Shown here one piece after another: positions 25,708 through 36,819 of a DNA stretch of 64,000 bases. Source of the DNA: Flavimaribacter sediminis (GTDB lineage: Bacteria; Pseudomonadota; Alphaproteobacteria; Rhizobiales; Rhizobiaceae); assembly GCF_019492055.1 (NCBI RefSeq), contig NZ_JAICBX010000002.1, forward strand, positions 1,488,001-1,552,000, written 5' to 3'. Every line of letters begins with the position of its first letter. Positions within the stretch are counted from its first letter, which is position 1. The notes under the pieces were generated by a model. It ran no database searches and was not told the DNA's origin. It worked only from the letters and a program-made list of their open reading frames with translations. The translations under genes were made by a program, and so were the position numbers.

Positions 25708-26100
25708 ATGGCCAACGCCACTCACAACCGACCGCTTTCACCGCATCTGGGCATCTATAAACTTACGCCTACCATGTTCGTGTCAATCGCGCATCGCATC
25801 ACCGGAGCCGCGATGTATTTCGGCACGATCCTCGTCGCATGGTGGCTTGTCGCCGCGGCGGCGGGACCTGGCTATTTCGAATTCGCCAGTGCGGTGCTGG
25901 GGTCGATTATCGGGCGACTGGTGATTTTCGGATTCACCTGGGCCCTGATGTTCCATACGCTCAACGGCATCCGGTTTCTGGTCGCAGACACCGGACATGG
26001 CATGGAAAAACACCTGGCGACCAAGGTTGCGCAGTGGACTCTCATCGGGTCCGGCGTCCTGACGGTTCTCGTCTGGGCCATCGTTCTGATTTTCGGTTGA
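25708..26100 (+). CDS. sdhC: Succinate dehydrogenase cytochrome b556 subunit
   Basis: A 130-residue membrane anchor with three predicted helices. It contains RPLSPHLGIYKLTPTMFVSI and HRITGAAMYFG, both conserved in SdhC, and FHTLNGIRFLVADTGHG holding the haem-ligand histidine. With SdhD it anchors the SdhAB catalytic pair in the inner membrane and passes electrons to ubiquinone. CGGAGG just upstream fixes the start at 25708, not the longer frame from 25603. It is 15 bases ahead of sdhD. Confidence 0.93.
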   Translation: MANATHNRPLSPHLGIYKLTPTMFVSIAHRITGAAMYFGTILVAWWLVAAAAGPGYFEFASAVLGSIIGRLVIFGFTWALMFHTLNGIRFLVADTGHGMEKHLATKVAQWTLIGSGVLTVLVWAIVLIFG

Positions 26101-26115
26101 GGGGGAGACAGCGTC

Positions 26116-26496
26116 ATGGACATGCGCACACCGCTTGCGAAGGTTCGCGGACTGGGATCCGCCAAGGAGGGCACCGACCACTTCTGGCGCCAAAGGCTGA
26201 CGGCTGTCGCCAACATTCCGCTGCTCTTGTTTTTCGTCATTTTCATCATGGCCTACCAGGGAGAACCCTATGAGGCCGTGACGGCGGCGCTCGGCAATCC
26301 GTTTGTCGCGGTCATCATGGGGCTGGTGATCCTCGTGTCGCTCATCCATATGCGGCTCGGCATGCAGGTGATTATCGAGGACTACGTGCACGGCGAGGGG
26401 ATGAAGATCGTGCTCCTGATCCTGAACACATGCTTCACGGTTTTCATCGCAGCGCTTTCGCTGTTCGCCGTCCTCAAGCTCGGTTTCGGAGGTTGA
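26116..26496 (+). CDS. sdhD: Succinate dehydrogenase hydrophobic membrane anchor subunit
   Basis: A 126-residue three-helix anchor. The start [20 protein letters not shown] is the SdhD signature of alphaproteobacteria (conserved R-T-P-L and RGLGSA), followed by [19 protein letters not shown] and [19 protein letters not shown] with the conserved D-Y of the quinone pocket and the possible haem histidine. A GGGGGAGACAG site lies upstream. Six bases separate it from sdhA. Confidence 0.92.
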   Translation: MDMRTPLAKVRGLGSAKEGTDHFWRQRLTAVANIPLLLFFVIFIMAYQGEPYEAVTAALGNPFVAVIMGLVILVSLIHMRLGMQVIIEDYVHGEGMKIVLLILNTCFTVFIAALSLFAVLKLGFGG

Positions 26497-26502
26497 CCGG
26501 TA

Positions 26503-28326
26503 ATGAACAGCAGTAACAGCAAAGCCTACGAGCTGACCGAACACACATTTGACGTCGTCGTGGTCGGCGCCGGCGGCGCCGGTCTGCGCGCCACCCTCGG
26601 TATGGCCGAGCAGGGATTGCGCACCGCCTGCATCACCAAGGTCTTTCCAACCCGGTCGCATACGGTCGCCGCCCAGGGCGGCATTGCAGCAAGTTTGCGC
26701 AACATGACGCCGGACAGCTGGCAGTGGCACATGTACGACACCATCAAGGGGTCGGACTGGCTTGGCGACAACGACGCCATGGAATATCTCGCCCGCGAGG
26801 CGCCGAAAGCCGTCTACGAGCTTGAGCACTACGGCGTGCCGTTCTCCCGCACGGAAGAAGGCAAGATCTATCAGCGACCGTTCGGCGGCCACATGCAGAA
26901 TTTCGGCGAAGGCCCGCCGGTGCAGCGCACATGCGCCGCAGCCGACCGTACAGGACACGCCATCCTGCACACGCTTTACGGCCAGTCTCTGCGCCATCAC
27001 GCGCAATTCTTCATCGAGTATTTCGCAATAGACCTGCTGATGAGCGACGACGGCGTATGCACCGGCGTCGTCGCCTGGAACCTTGACGACGGAACGATGC
27101 ATGTTTTCCGCGCCAAGATGGTGGTGCTCGCCACCGGCGGCTACGGGCGCGCCTATTTCTCGGCCACCTCCGCGCATACCTGCACCGGCGACGGCAACGG
27201 CATGGTCGCCCGCGCAGGCCTGCCGCTGCAGGATATGGAATTCGTGCAGTTTCATCCGACCGGCATCTACGGCGCCGGCATGCTGATCACCGAGGGCGCG
27301 CGCGGCGAGGGCGGCTACCTCGTCAATTCCGAAGGCGAGCGCTTCATGGAGCGCTATGCGCCTTCCGCCAAGGACCTTGCCTCGCGCGACGTCGTCTCGC
27401 GCTGCATGACCATGGAAATTCGCGAGGGACGCGGCGTCGGCAAGGAGAAGGATCACATCTTCCTGCATCTCGACCACCTCGATCCGGCGGTTCTGGCCGA
27501 AAGACTGCCCGGCATCTCGGAATCGGCGCGGATTTTTGCAGGCGTCGACGTGACGCAGGAGCCGATACCGGTTCTGCCAACCGTGCATTACAACATGGGC
27601 GGCATTCCGACGACCTATCACGGAGAGGTGCTCAACCCCACCGACGACGATCCCGATCGTATTCAGCCGGGTCTGATGGCGGTCGGCGAGGCGGGCTGCG
27701 CATCCGTTCACGGCGCCAACCGGCTGGGATCGAACTCCCTGATCGACCTGGTGGTCTTCGGACGCGCGGCGGCGATCCGCGCCGGTCAGACGATCGACCG
27801 CAATTCGGAAATTCCGCATGTGCCCCAGGCGAGCCTGGACAAGATCCTCGACCGGTTCGACCAAACGCGTCACGCCAACGGTTCGGTTCCGACAGCGGAG
27901 ATGCGCGATCGCATGCAGCGCGCCATGCAGGAAGACGCAGCCGTTTTCCGCACCCAGGAATCGCTGGAGCAAGGGTGCAAGCGCATCGACGAGATTTACG
28001 CCGCACTGCCGGATGTCAAGGTCACCGACCGGTCCATGATCTGGAACTCCGATCTGGTGGAAACGCTCGAACTGGACAATCTTGCGGTCTGCGCCCTTGT
28101 GACTGTTCACGGCGCGGAGGCGCGCAAGGAAAGCCGCGGCGCCCATGCGCGGGAAGATTTTCCCGATCGGGACGACAAGAACTGGCGTGTCCATACGCTG
28201 GCCCGTGTGGACGAGAAGGGCAAGGTCGACCTCTCATACCGGCCCGTCCACGTTGATCCGCTGACGCCCGAGAGCGAAGGCGGCATCGAGCTGGCGCGCA
28301 TCGCGCCCAAGAAACGCGTCTATTAG
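26503..28326 (+). CDS. sdhA: Succinate dehydrogenase flavoprotein subunit
   Basis: A 607-residue flavoprotein oxidising succinate to fumarate. It shows the FAD-binding [12 protein letters not shown] (19-30), the SHTVAAQGG loop where H53 is the covalent FAD histidine, the active-site region [13 protein letters not shown] with the nearby RGEGGYL arginine loop, and [20 protein letters not shown]. Length matches family usage. Second-to-last gene of sdhCDAB, with 11 bases before sdhB. Confidence 0.97.
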   Translation: MNSSNSKAYELTEHTFDVVVVGAGGAGLRATLGMAEQGLRTACITKVFPTRSHTVAAQGGIAASLRNMTPDSWQWHMYDTIKGSDWLGDNDAMEYLAREAPKAVYELEHYGVPFSRTEEGKIYQRPFGGHMQNFGEGPPVQRTCAAADRTGHAILHTLYGQSLRHHAQFFIEYFAIDLLMSDDGVCTGVVAWNLDDGTMHVFRAKMVVLATGGYGRAYFSATSAHTCTGDGNGMVARAGLPLQDMEFVQFHPTGIYGAGMLITEGARGEGGYLVNSEGERFMERYAPSAKDLASRDVVSRCMTMEIREGRGVGKEKDHIFLHLDHLDPAVLAERLPGISESARIFAGVDVTQEPIPVLPTVHYNMGGIPTTYHGEVLNPTDDDPDRIQPGLMAVGEAGCASVHGANRLGSNSLIDLVVFGRAAAIRAGQTIDRNSEIPHVPQASLDKILDRFDQTRHANGSVPTAEMRDRMQRAMQEDAAVFRTQESLEQGCKRIDEIYAALPDVKVTDRSMIWNSDLVETLELDNLAVCALVTVHGAEARKESRGAHAREDFPDRDDKNWRVHTLARVDEKGKVDLSYRPVHVDPLTPESEGGIELARIAPKKRVY

Positions 28327-28337
28327 GAAGGTCCGTT

Positions 28338-29117
28338 ATGGTTGAATTCACACTTCCCAAAAACTCGCGGATCACCGAGGGCAAGACGTGGCCGAAGCCG
28401 GAAGGCGCGTCGAAGCTGCACGAATTCCGCGTCTATCGCTGGTCTCCGGACGAGGGCAAGAACCCGTCCATCGACACCTACTACATCGATGTCGACGATT
28501 GCGGACCGATGGTTCTCGACGGTCTGCTCTACATCAAGAACAAGATAGACCCGACGCTGACGCTGCGCCGGTCCTGCCGTGAAGGCGTCTGCGGTTCCTG
28601 CGCGATGAACATCGACGGCGCGAACACGCTTGCCTGCACCAAGGGCATGGATGAAATCGACGGTCCCGTGAAGATCTATCCATTGCCGCATCTGCCGGTG
28701 GTCAAGGATCTCGTTCCCGACCTCAACAATTTCTACGCCCAGCACGGGTCAATCGAGCCGTGGCTGCAGACGGTCTCGCCGGCGCCTGAAAAGGAATGGC
28801 TGCAGTCGCATGAGGACCGGGTCAAGCTTGACGGTCTCTATGAATGCATTCTGTGCGCCTGCTGCTCGACCTCATGCCCGAGCTACTGGTGGAATGGCGA
28901 CCGCTATCTCGGTCCCGCCGTATTGCTGCAGGCCTATCGCTGGCTGATCGACAGTCGCGACGAGGCCACCGGCGAACGTCTGGATCAGCTTGAAGATCCG
29001 TTCCGGCTCTATCGCTGCCACACCATCATGAACTGCGCCCAGACATGCCCGAAGGGGCTTAATCCGGCCAAGGCGATCGCCGAAATCAAGAAGATGCTGG
29101 TCGAGCGGCGCGTCTAG
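28338..29117 (+). CDS. sdhB: Succinate dehydrogenase iron-sulfur subunit
   Basis: A 259-residue protein with the three SdhB clusters: the 2Fe-2S set ([16 protein letters not shown] with a later C), the 4Fe-4S set ([12 protein letters not shown]) and the 3Fe-4S set ([17 protein letters not shown]). It transfers electrons from the SdhA flavin to ubiquinone at SdhCD. The final codons form the left arm of the terminator, and the stop codon lies in the terminator loop. Confidence 0.97.
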   Translation: MVEFTLPKNSRITEGKTWPKPEGASKLHEFRVYRWSPDEGKNPSIDTYYIDVDDCGPMVLDGLLYIKNKIDPTLTLRRSCREGVCGSCAMNIDGANTLACTKGMDEIDGPVKIYPLPHLPVVKDLVPDLNNFYAQHGSIEPWLQTVSPAPEKEWLQSHEDRVKLDGLYECILCACCSTSCPSYWWNGDRYLGPAVLLQAYRWLIDSRDEATGERLDQLEDPFRLYRCHTIMNCAQTCPKGLNPAKAIAEIKKMLVERRV

Positions 29118-29129
29118 GCGCCGCTTTTT
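29104..29129 (+). terminator. Rho-independent terminator overlapping the end of sdhB
   Basis: GCGGCGC (29105-29111) pairs with GCGCCGC (29118-29124) around GTCTAG, followed by TTTTT. The TAG in the loop is the sdhB stop codon, so a ribosome finishing sdhB could melt the stem. Confidence 0.85.
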
Positions 29130-29265
29130 GCTGGCAAAACTTTCCGCTGTGCATGCCGCCTGACACGCGCATCTCACGCTGTCGTGAGTCCATTTGACTT
29201 GAAGAATTGGGCGCGGGGCCTCTACTGGATCAGGAACGCAATACTGTTTCACGGGAGAGATCGCC

Positions 29266-29919
29266 ATGCGCAGATTCACCATTGCAGGACTGGTCGCAGC
29301 CGGAATGGCCGCCGCAGCCGTTTATGGACTGTCGCCAATGCCGACCGTTCATGCGCAGTCGGCCGCCTCGGGCGACACCGCCAGGGCGATCTTCGCCGGC
29401 GGGTGTTTCTGGTGCGTGGAATCGGATTTCGACAAGGTTCCTGGCGTCGTGTCGACGACGTCCGGCTACACCGGCGGTCATCTGGACAATCCGACCTATC
29501 GCGACGTCGTCACCGAAACCACAGGCCACCGCGAGGCTGTGCTTGTCGAATATGATCCGGACAAGGTCAGTTACGAGGCGTTGCTTGACGCCTATTGGCA
29601 CAGCGTCGACCCGACCGACGCCGAGGGTCAGTTCTGTGACCGTGGCGAGAGCTACACCACGGCCATCTACACGACAAGCGATGACCAGCAGAAGCAGGCG
29701 GAGGCCTCTGCGAAGACGATCTCCGCCGAACTGGACGCGCCGGTCGCCACGTTGATCGCGCCGGCTCAGAAATTCTATCCGGCAGAGGATTATCACCAGG
29801 ACTACTACCGGAAAAATCCGGTTCGCTACAAATATTACCGCTTTGGCTGCCGTCGCGACGCCCGCCTCGATCGTCTATGGGGCGATGACGCCCATCGAGG
29901 CCTGTCGAACACGCACTGA
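29266..29919 (+). CDS. msrA: Peptide-methionine (S)-S-oxide reductase, exported form
   Basis: A 217-residue MsrA. An N-terminal signal-like segment (1-31, MRRFTIAGLVAAGMAAAA through HAQ) precedes the catalytic motif GCFWC (46-50, with C47 the catalytic cysteine), GYTGGHLDNPTYRDV, and a later RGESYTTAIYTTSDDQ. It reduces the S-epimer of methionine sulfoxide, here most likely in the periplasm. A GGGAGAG site supports ATG 29266. It converges with a YHYH-domain gene 11 bases on. A C-terminal extension past KYYRFGC (about 194-217) is less conserved. Confidence 0.9.
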   Translation: MRRFTIAGLVAAGMAAAAVYGLSPMPTVHAQSAASGDTARAIFAGGCFWCVESDFDKVPGVVSTTSGYTGGHLDNPTYRDVVTETTGHREAVLVEYDPDKVSYEALLDAYWHSVDPTDAEGQFCDRGESYTTAIYTTSDDQQKQAEASAKTISAELDAPVATLIAPAQKFYPAEDYHQDYYRKNPVRYKYYRFGCRRDARLDRLWGDDAHRGLSNTH

Positions 29920-29930
29920 CCCGGGGCCTG

Positions 29931-30911
29931 TCACGGTTGCCGCGGCGGTCTGCCAAAACCGCCGGGCGGCGGCCTGCGCATCCCGGCGCGCGGCCCGCCG
30001 CGACCGGGTGACAGACTTGCCGGCAATGTCGCTGGCGCTCCCCGGAAACATCCCACCGTATACGGATATTCATCCGTCATGTGGTAGTGATAGATTTCCC
30101 GCTCCTCGCTATCCCAGGTGACTGTGCCGGTGTGTCCATGGCATTCATCGAGGTCGGCGTTGGTCATGCGCTTGCCGCCTTCGCCGTATTTTCCGTATAT
30201 GCCGAACCCGTCCAGCGCATAGCCGATCAGGTTCGAATGACCGGCGGGACCTGAGCGGGTGTCCCGGATACAGGGCGACATGTTGTGGAAATGATAGAGG
30301 CCGTTGCGTTCCGGATGCCCCGAGCATGCGTCCTGGATCTCGTGCGCCGGCGCGTCCTCGCCTCGGCCATCCAGGGCGTTGAAGATGGCTGTATTGGTGA
30401 CCGTGATCCCGATCATGCCCATCGGAACGCAGTAGGAGCGACCGGCGACCGACGGCGACGCCGGCATGGAGTAGACGATGTCCGTCTCCACTATCCGGGC
30501 CGGGTTCCGGTCATAGGCAAAGGCTTTATCCTGCGGACGGATAGGAAATCGGCCTGTCAGCGTTTTCGGCAAAGTATTGGACCGAACGACCCGGTTTTGC
30601 CCCTCGAGGGAAATTCTGAGTTCGGCCGGCCACGAGACAGAGCCTGAAACTGTCGGCTTGAGATCGGGATCGTAGGTCGAGCGACCAAGCCAGCTTCCGC
30701 TCGCGTGAGCGCCGCCTGCGTTGGGATTGAACCGCTGCTGGCAGGAAAAGACATATCCGCTTTTCGGCCGGTTCGAAATCTTGCCGTCGCCCAGCGGAAG
30801 TTCGTGGGCCTCGGCGCTTGCGCCTGCCGAGGAAAACAGCGCTACGCCGCCCAGCACTACGGCGAGGGGTCGCGATTTTTGAAAGAATGAGGATCGGGAT
30901 GTCGTATGCAT
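29931..30911 (-). CDS. YHYH-domain exported protein
   Basis: A 326-residue exported protein. After a signal peptide (about 1-34, ending near GASAEA) the body includes NGLYHFHNMSPCI, LIGYALDGFGIYGKYGEGGK and DLDECHGHTGTV, then REIYHYHMTDEYPYTVGCF, which is the YHYH pattern of the family. Histidine and aspartate clusters suggest metal binding. The C-terminus is proline- and glycine-rich (residues about 295-326). Its function is unknown. The start at 30911 has AAGGCGGA 7 bases before it. Confidence 0.8.
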   Translation of the reverse strand: MHTTSRSSFFQKSRPLAVVLGGVALFSSAGASAEAHELPLGDGKISNRPKSGYVFSCQQRFNPNAGGAHASGSWLGRSTYDPDLKPTVSGSVSWPAELRISLEGQNRVVRSNTLPKTLTGRFPIRPQDKAFAYDRNPARIVETDIVYSMPASPSVAGRSYCVPMGMIGITVTNTAIFNALDGRGEDAPAHEIQDACSGHPERNGLYHFHNMSPCIRDTRSGPAGHSNLIGYALDGFGIYGKYGEGGKRMTNADLDECHGHTGTVTWDSEEREIYHYHMTDEYPYTVGCFRGAPATLPASLSPGRGGPRAGMRRPPPGGFGRPPRQP

Positions 30912-31229
30912 GAAAAATCCGCCTTGAAAACAATATGGCCGGATTACACTGCCGGAGTTCTGGAAGGTCAACCGCCGCCTGCGAGCGAAATTGTCGCAAA
31001 ATGTAGCCAGGCGACGATCAGCGCCACATCGTCTCGGGGCTTGATCAAGCTGAAAGAGCAGGCCGATCGGATGATTTTCGCCGCCGCGCCTGATTTGGAT
31101 CGCGATATGATTTCATCCATTTTTATTACAATTTCGCCATCATTGTATATTGAAAGCTAACGACTATTATGGGTAAGGAAACGCCCGGAAGGGCGTATGT
31201 CTTGCGTAATACGGAACAGGGATTTGAAG
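30912..31229. other. Intergenic region before the Omp19-like gene
   Basis: About 320 bases between divergent genes. The AT-rich part (31090-31170) presumably carries the promoters. A small frame at 30906-31160 has no ribosome-binding site or recognisable similarity and is not called. A short hairpin at 31181-31196 is listed separately. Confidence 0.4.
31181..31196 (+). promoter_or_regulatory. Hairpin in the leader of the Omp19-like gene
   Basis: ACGCCC and GGGCGT arms closed by a GGAA tetraloop, 34 bases upstream of the lipoprotein start. It may stabilise the leader mRNA; no known element is recognised. Confidence 0.35.
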
Positions 31230-31739
31230 ATGCGGAATATTGCAGTGCTGATGCTCATCGGCCTCGTCGTAGTGGCAGCCGGCTGTCAGCGCACGAATTA
31301 CCGGCCATTGCCCAAGCCTGAACCGCTTTCTCCGGCGCCTGTGGGCACCGTGCAGAGCGGACAATTGTCCTCGCCTGGCGAGGCCAGCGGTTTCCCGGAA
31401 GCGCCGGCCGACGCCGGTCAGTCGCAGGAGCAGTTCGAGACGGCCGCCGCAGGCGCTCCGGCGGTCACGCGGGAAGCTCTGGTCGGCCGCTGGACGATTT
31501 CGGCGAGCGGATCGAACTGCGATCTGTTCCTGGCGTTGACCAAGTGGACCGGCGGATACCGCGCTGCTACGCGCGGTTGCAGCAACGAGGCGGCCCTGGT
31601 TTCGGCCTGGGACGTCCAGGGCAATCAGGTCCTGCTTTCCGACAATTCCGGCAACCAGTTCGCCAGGCTCTACAAGTCCGGCGAGGAAAGCTACAACGGA
31701 ACCACAGCGTCCGGACAGCCAGTCAGCCTGAGCCGCTGA
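31230..31739 (+). CDS. omp19: Omp19-like outer-membrane lipoprotein (Inh protease-inhibitor family)
   Basis: A 169-residue lipoprotein. A signal peptide with the lipobox VAAGC places the lipidated cysteine at about residue 18. After a proline-rich linker containing APVGTVQSGQLSSP, the C-terminal domain (about 85-169) has the Inh/Omp19 pattern: LVGRWTISASGSNCDLFLAL, GYRAATRGCSNEA and an ending ...SGQPVSLSR, closely like Brucella Omp19, where this domain inhibits proteases. Two cysteines could form its disulfide. The ATG at 31230 is preferred to the longer frame at 31197. Confidence 0.82.
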   Translation: MRNIAVLMLIGLVVVAAGCQRTNYRPLPKPEPLSPAPVGTVQSGQLSSPGEASGFPEAPADAGQSQEQFETAAAGAPAVTREALVGRWTISASGSNCDLFLALTKWTGGYRAATRGCSNEAALVSAWDVQGNQVLLSDNSGNQFARLYKSGEESYNGTTASGQPVSLSR

Positions 31740-31774
31740 TCAGAACGGCCGGCGCTTGAACTGGTGACCTCCCG

Positions 31775-32932
31775 ATGAAGGATATCGCCGAACGCACGAC
31801 GGTGGTCGAGCGTTACCGGTCACTCGTGAAAAGGGATGCGCTGCAGGAGGACGAGGCGCAGATCGCGCTTGCCGAAAGGCTTGATCGCGTCCTGTCCGAA
31901 ATCGGCGCAAAGCGCCTGCGTTCCAAATCGAGTTCCCTGGGCTGGCTCTTCGCGCGCAAGAAGAACGCGCCGCCCAAGGTTCGCGGCCTCTACATCTACG
32001 GGTCTGTCGGCCGCGGCAAAACCATGCTCATGGACCTCTTCTACAAGCTGGTTCCCGCTCACAAGAAGCGGCGCGTGCATTTCCACGCCTTCATGGCCGA
32101 CGTCCATGACCGCATCAACGCTCACAGGAAGGCGCACAAACGGGGGGAAACGCCGGAATCCGATCCGATGCCGCCGGTCGCCGAACAGCTCATCGAGGAA
32201 GCCTGGGTGTTGTGCTTTGACGAATTTTCCGTCACCGACATCACCGACGCCATGATCCTGTCGCGTTTGTTCGAGCAGCTCTTTGCCCGCGGCTGCGTCC
32301 TTGTCGCCACGTCGAATGTGGAGCCGGACGATCTCTATCGCGACGGGCTCAACCGGCAACTCTTCCTGCCTTTCATAGATCTGCTGAAGAACGAGGTCGA
32401 CATTTTCAACCTCGATGCGCGGACGGACTATCGTCTTGAGAAGTTGCGCCGGCTGCCGGTCTATCTGCACCCGCTCAACGACGAGACGCGCATCGCCTTT
32501 GCGAAAACCTGGAAAGAGGTCATCGCCGGCGAACAGATCCGGCAGGATACGGTCGAGGTCATGGGGCGGCGTCTGACCGTTTCGCTCGTCGCGGACGGCG
32601 TCGCGCGCTTCAGCTTCGACGAACTCTGCCGCCAGCCGCTCGGAGCGCGGGACTATCTCGCCATCACCGCCAGATACCACACGATCTTCATCGAGAACGT
32701 GCCGGTGCTGGACCAGAGCATGCGCAACGAGGCGAAGCGGTTCATCAATCTTGTCGACGCGCTTTATGATTCCACAACGCTGATCTACATGACGGCGGCC
32801 GCCGATCCCGAGGACCTGTTCCGCTCCGGCAGCGGGACGGAAGGTTTCGAATTCGCCCGCACGGCCTCGCGTCTGTTCGAGATGCAGAGCCTCGACTATG
32901 TTTCCGCGACCCGCGCAGCCAGGGTTGAATGA
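31775..32932 (+). CDS. zapE: Cell division protein ZapE (AFG1-like ATPase)
   Basis: A 385-residue AAA+ ATPase. The Walker A GSVGRGKT lies at about 76-83, followed by RRVHFHAFMADVHDRIN, and Walker B in WVLCFDEFSVTDITDAMI; then VATSNVEPDDLYRDGLNRQL and FLPFIDLLKNEVDIFNLD, classic for AFG1/ZapE. ZapE associates with the divisome and acts on FtsZ rings, and relatives act in protein turnover. In many alphaproteobacteria this gene directly precedes mdh, as here (170 bases). It starts 35 bases after the Omp19-like gene. Confidence 0.93.
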   Translation: MKDIAERTTVVERYRSLVKRDALQEDEAQIALAERLDRVLSEIGAKRLRSKSSSLGWLFARKKNAPPKVRGLYIYGSVGRGKTMLMDLFYKLVPAHKKRRVHFHAFMADVHDRINAHRKAHKRGETPESDPMPPVAEQLIEEAWVLCFDEFSVTDITDAMILSRLFEQLFARGCVLVATSNVEPDDLYRDGLNRQLFLPFIDLLKNEVDIFNLDARTDYRLEKLRRLPVYLHPLNDETRIAFAKTWKEVIAGEQIRQDTVEVMGRRLTVSLVADGVARFSFDELCRQPLGARDYLAITARYHTIFIENVPVLDQSMRNEAKRFINLVDALYDSTTLIYMTAAADPEDLFRSGSGTEGFEFARTASRLFEMQSLDYVSATRAARVE

Positions 32933-32951
32933 CCAAAGAAAAGGCAAAATT

Positions 32952-32967
32952 CTTACGTTTACGTAAG
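32952..32967. promoter_or_regulatory. Palindrome upstream of mdh
   Basis: CTTACGTTTACGTAAG, perfect 6-base arms around TTTA, 150 bases before the mdh start and just after zapE. An ACGTTTACGT core resembles operators I recall for MerR-type LiuR regulators of acyl-CoA and branched-chain metabolism. The similarity is from memory and untested; it may be an operator for the TCA operon. Confidence 0.4.
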
Positions 32968-33044
32968 TCCCGAAAGATATAACCGTTTGAATTTGCTTAT
33001 ATCCAAAGTTTAAGTTGCCAAATTTTGGAGAGGAGTCTAATCAC

Positions 33045-34065
<1,021 letters not shown>

Positions 34066-34095
34066 TCCAGCCGTAACGCGAGACGGAAAACTTCC

Positions 34096-35292
34096 ATGAA
34101 CATACATGAATATCAGGCCAAGGCCCTTCTGAAGGACTTTGGCGCTCCCGTCGCCGAAGGCGTGCCCGTATTTGCAGCCGATGAGGCGGAAGCGGCCGCC
34201 AAGAAACTTCCAGGACCGCTTTACGTGGTCAAGAGCCAGATCCATGCGGGCGGCCGCGGCAAGGGCAAGTTCAAGGAACTGTCCGCCGACGCCAAGGGCG
34301 GCGTACGGCTCTCCGGCTCTGTCGAAGAGGTCGTCGGCAATACGAAGGAAATGCTCGGCAACACGCTTGTCACCAAGCAGACGGGTCCCGCCGGCAAGCA
34401 GGTCAACCGCCTCTATATCGAGGACGGCGCCGATATCGACCGCGAACTTTATCTTTCGATCCTCGTCGACCGCACGGTCGGCCGTCCCGCTTTCGTGGTG
34501 TCCACCGAAGGCGGCATGGACATCGAGGCGGTGGCCGAGGAAACGCCGGAGAAGATCCTGACGCTCGCCATCGACCCCGAAACCGGCGTCACGGCTGCGG
34601 ACTCGGCGAAACTCTGCGATGCGCTGGAGCTGCAGGGCGAAGCGCGGTCGGACGGCGAGACGCTGTTTCCGATCCTCTACAAGGCCTTCACCGAAAAGGA
34701 CATGAGCCTGCTCGAGGTCAACCCGCTGATCGTCATGGAAAACGGCAGACTTCGCGTTCTCGACGCCAAGGTGTCCTTCGACGGCAATGCGCTGTTCCGC
34801 CATCCCGACATTGTCGAGCTCCGTGACGTGACGGAAGAGGATGAGAAGGAGATCGAGGCCTCCAAGCACGATCTCGCCTATGTGGCGCTCGACGGCAATA
34901 TCGGCTGTATGGTCAATGGCGCGGGCCTGGCCATGGCGACCATGGACATTATCAAGCTTTACGGCGCTGAGCCGGCTAACTTTCTCGACGTCGGCGGCGG
35001 CGCCACGACGGAAAAGGTCACGGCAGCCTTCAAGATCATCACGGCCGATCCGGCGGTGGAAGGCATTCTCGTCAACATCTTCGGCGGCATCATGCGTTGC
35101 GACGTGATCGCCGAAGGCGTCGTCACAGCGGTCAAGGAAGTCGGCCTCAAGGTTCCGCTGGTCGTTCGGCTGGAAGGGACCAATGTCGAGAAAGGCAAGA
35201 AGATCATCAACGAGAGCGGTCTCAACGTGATCGCCGCCGACGATCTCGACGACGCCGCGAAGAAGATCGTCAAGGCGGTCAAGGGAGCCTGA
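34096..35292 (+). CDS. sucC: Succinyl-CoA synthetase, beta subunit
   Basis: A 398-residue ATP-grasp subunit. It begins [20 protein letters not shown], includes [19 protein letters not shown] (nucleotide-binding region) and [20 protein letters not shown] with [13 protein letters not shown], and ends with [20 protein letters not shown]. It joins succinate, CoA and nucleotide with SucD. Its stop is followed by a five-base gap and a cupin gene, instead of sucD directly. Confidence 0.97.
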   Translation: MNIHEYQAKALLKDFGAPVAEGVPVFAADEAEAAAKKLPGPLYVVKSQIHAGGRGKGKFKELSADAKGGVRLSGSVEEVVGNTKEMLGNTLVTKQTGPAGKQVNRLYIEDGADIDRELYLSILVDRTVGRPAFVVSTEGGMDIEAVAEETPEKILTLAIDPETGVTAADSAKLCDALELQGEARSDGETLFPILYKAFTEKDMSLLEVNPLIVMENGRLRVLDAKVSFDGNALFRHPDIVELRDVTEEDEKEIEASKHDLAYVALDGNIGCMVNGAGLAMATMDIIKLYGAEPANFLDVGGGATTEKVTAAFKIITADPAVEGILVNIFGGIMRCDVIAEGVVTAVKEVGLKVPLVVRLEGTNVEKGKKIINESGLNVIAADDLDDAAKKIVKAVKGA

Positions 35293-35297
35293 GCAAG

Positions 35298-35666
35298 GTG
35301 CCTCCGCACAAGATCAATCTCCTCGAAGCCGCCGAAGGCATAATCGGGGTTTTCCAGCCCCACATCGCCGGAGACGTCAACGATTCCCAGGTCAAGATCG
35401 CCAAGTTCGGCGAAATCTTCGACTGGCACGCGCATGACGCGGAAGACGAGGGTTTTCTCGTCCTGCGCGGACGCATTGCAATCGACTTCAGGGACGGCGC
35501 GGTGGAACTCGGCGAAGGCGATTTCATGGTGGTGCCGAAAACGGTGGAGCACCGGCCGCGTTCGCTGACGCACGAACCCGTCGTTTTGATGTTCGAGCCC
35601 GCGACCACCCTGAACACCGGCAACGCCGAGAGCGATCTTACCGTTTCAGAACTCAACCGACTTTAG
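35298..35666 (+). CDS. Cupin-domain protein between sucC and sucD
   Basis: A 122-residue small cupin. It contains the cupin motif-1 pattern [20 protein letters not shown] (H-x-H, then E, then G) and motif-2 [16 protein letters not shown] (with a second histidine), so a metal centre is likely. Starts at a GTG (35298) five bases after sucC; the longer frame in the same register overlaps sucC. Its stop is eight bases before sucD. Small cupins of this type often bind ligands or act as enzymes such as isomerases or dioxygenases. Function here unknown. Confidence 0.85.
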   Translation: MPPHKINLLEAAEGIIGVFQPHIAGDVNDSQVKIAKFGEIFDWHAHDAEDEGFLVLRGRIAIDFRDGAVELGEGDFMVVPKTVEHRPRSLTHEPVVLMFEPATTLNTGNAESDLTVSELNRL

Positions 35667-35674
35667 GAAGAAGA

Positions 35675-36586
35675 ATGTCCATTCTCGTCAACAAGGATAC
35701 CAAGGTTCTCGTCCAGGGACTGACCGGCAAGACAGGAACCTTTCACACGGAACAGGCGCTCGCCTACTACGGCACGAAGATGGTCGGCGGGGTTCACCCG
35801 AAAAAGGGCGGTGAAACCTGGACAGGCAAGGTTGGCGACGGAACCGCGGATCTGCCGATCTACGCCACGGTCGCCGAAGGCCGCGACGCGACGGGCGCCG
35901 ACGCCTCCGTCATCTACGTTCCGCCGGCCGGCGCCGCCGCGGCGATCATCGAGGCGATCGACGCCGAGATCCCGCTGATCGTTTGTATCACCGAGGGCAT
36001 TCCGGTTCTCGACATGGTCAAGGTCAAGGCGCGGCTCGAGAAGTCGAATTCGCGGCTGATCGGACCGAACTGCCCGGGCGTTCTGACGCCTGAAGAATGC
36101 AAGATCGGCATCATGCCGGGCAATATTTTCAAGAAAGGCTCCGTGGGCGTTGTTTCGCGCTCGGGAACGCTTACCTACGAAGCAGTCTTCCAGACGTCGA
36201 ACGCCGGGCTCGGCCAGACTACGGCCGTCGGCATCGGCGGCGACCCGGTCAAGGGCACCGAGTTCATCGACGTGCTTGAGATGTTTTTGGCGGACGACGC
36301 GACGACGTCGATCATCATGATCGGCGAGATCGGCGGATCGGCTGAGGAAGACGCAGCGCAGTTCCTGGCCGACGAGGCCAAAAAGGGCCGCAAGAAGCCG
36401 ACCGTCGGCTTCATCGCCGGCCGCACGGCGCCTCCGGGCCGCACGATGGGTCACGCCGGCGCCGTCATTTCCGGCGGCAAGGGCGGCGCGGAAGACAAGA
36501 TCGCAGCCATGGAAGCGGCCGGCATCACGGTGTCGCCGTCTCCGGCGCAACTCGGCAGCACGCTCGTCGAGGTGTTGAAGGGCTAG
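35675..36586 (+). CDS. sucD: Succinyl-CoA synthetase, alpha subunit
   Basis: A 303-residue CoA-ligase alpha subunit. It opens [20 protein letters not shown] (CoA-binding Rossmann domain), has [20 protein letters not shown], and the active-site histidine in [14 protein letters not shown], which is transiently phosphorylated. It acts with SucC. AGGAAGAAGA upstream of ATG 35675. Followed by a structured 262-base gap before sucA. Confidence 0.97.
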   Translation: MSILVNKDTKVLVQGLTGKTGTFHTEQALAYYGTKMVGGVHPKKGGETWTGKVGDGTADLPIYATVAEGRDATGADASVIYVPPAGAAAAIIEAIDAEIPLIVCITEGIPVLDMVKVKARLEKSNSRLIGPNCPGVLTPEECKIGIMPGNIFKKGSVGVVSRSGTLTYEAVFQTSNAGLGQTTAVGIGGDPVKGTEFIDVLEMFLADDATTSIIMIGEIGGSAEEDAAQFLADEAKKGRKKPTVGFIAGRTAPPGRTMGHAGAVISGGKGGAEDKIAAMEAAGITVSPSPAQLGSTLVEVLKG

Positions 36587-36594
36587 ATAAGGAA

Positions 36595-36612
36595 GGGCGG
36601 CGGTAGCCGCCC
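36595..36612 (+). terminator. Hairpin just after sucD
   Basis: GGGCGGC and GCCGCCC arms with a GGTA tetraloop, eight bases after the sucD stop. No T-run follows. It may attenuate read-through into sucA or stabilise the mdh-sucCD mRNA end. Confidence 0.5.
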
Positions 36613-36649
36613 GAAGCGCCTGTGCGGCGATTGACGCCGGCGGGCGAGG

Positions 36650-36663
36650 CTCCGTTAACGGAG
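36650..36663. promoter_or_regulatory. Palindrome upstream of sucA
   Basis: Perfect 14-base palindrome CTCCGTTAACGGAG in the sucD-sucA gap. With TTGACG at 36631-36636 and the preceding hairpin, it suggests that sucAB-lpdA has its own control point. No -10 box is convincing. Confidence 0.35.
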
Positions 36664-36819
36664 TTGTGACGGATCCCCGCCTTCCTGTCGGGAAAAAGGG
36701 TTCCGTTGCGGTGTGAAACGTGACTAGTGTAGGGCGCGTCCGGGATGCGCCGCAATTTGGTTTAGGCGAGGCCCCGGAAGGGCGCTCGAGTGGCGGCCGG
36801 CAGGGCCGTCGGCAAGTTC

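Noticed and set aside
25783-28194. 803-codon minus-strand frame opposite sdhC-sdhA
   Set aside because: Entirely antisense to intact sdh genes; arises from codon bias at third positions.
30906-31160. 84-codon plus-strand frame before the Omp19-like gene
   Set aside because: Low-complexity, no ribosome-binding site, and it begins inside the start region of a divergent gene.
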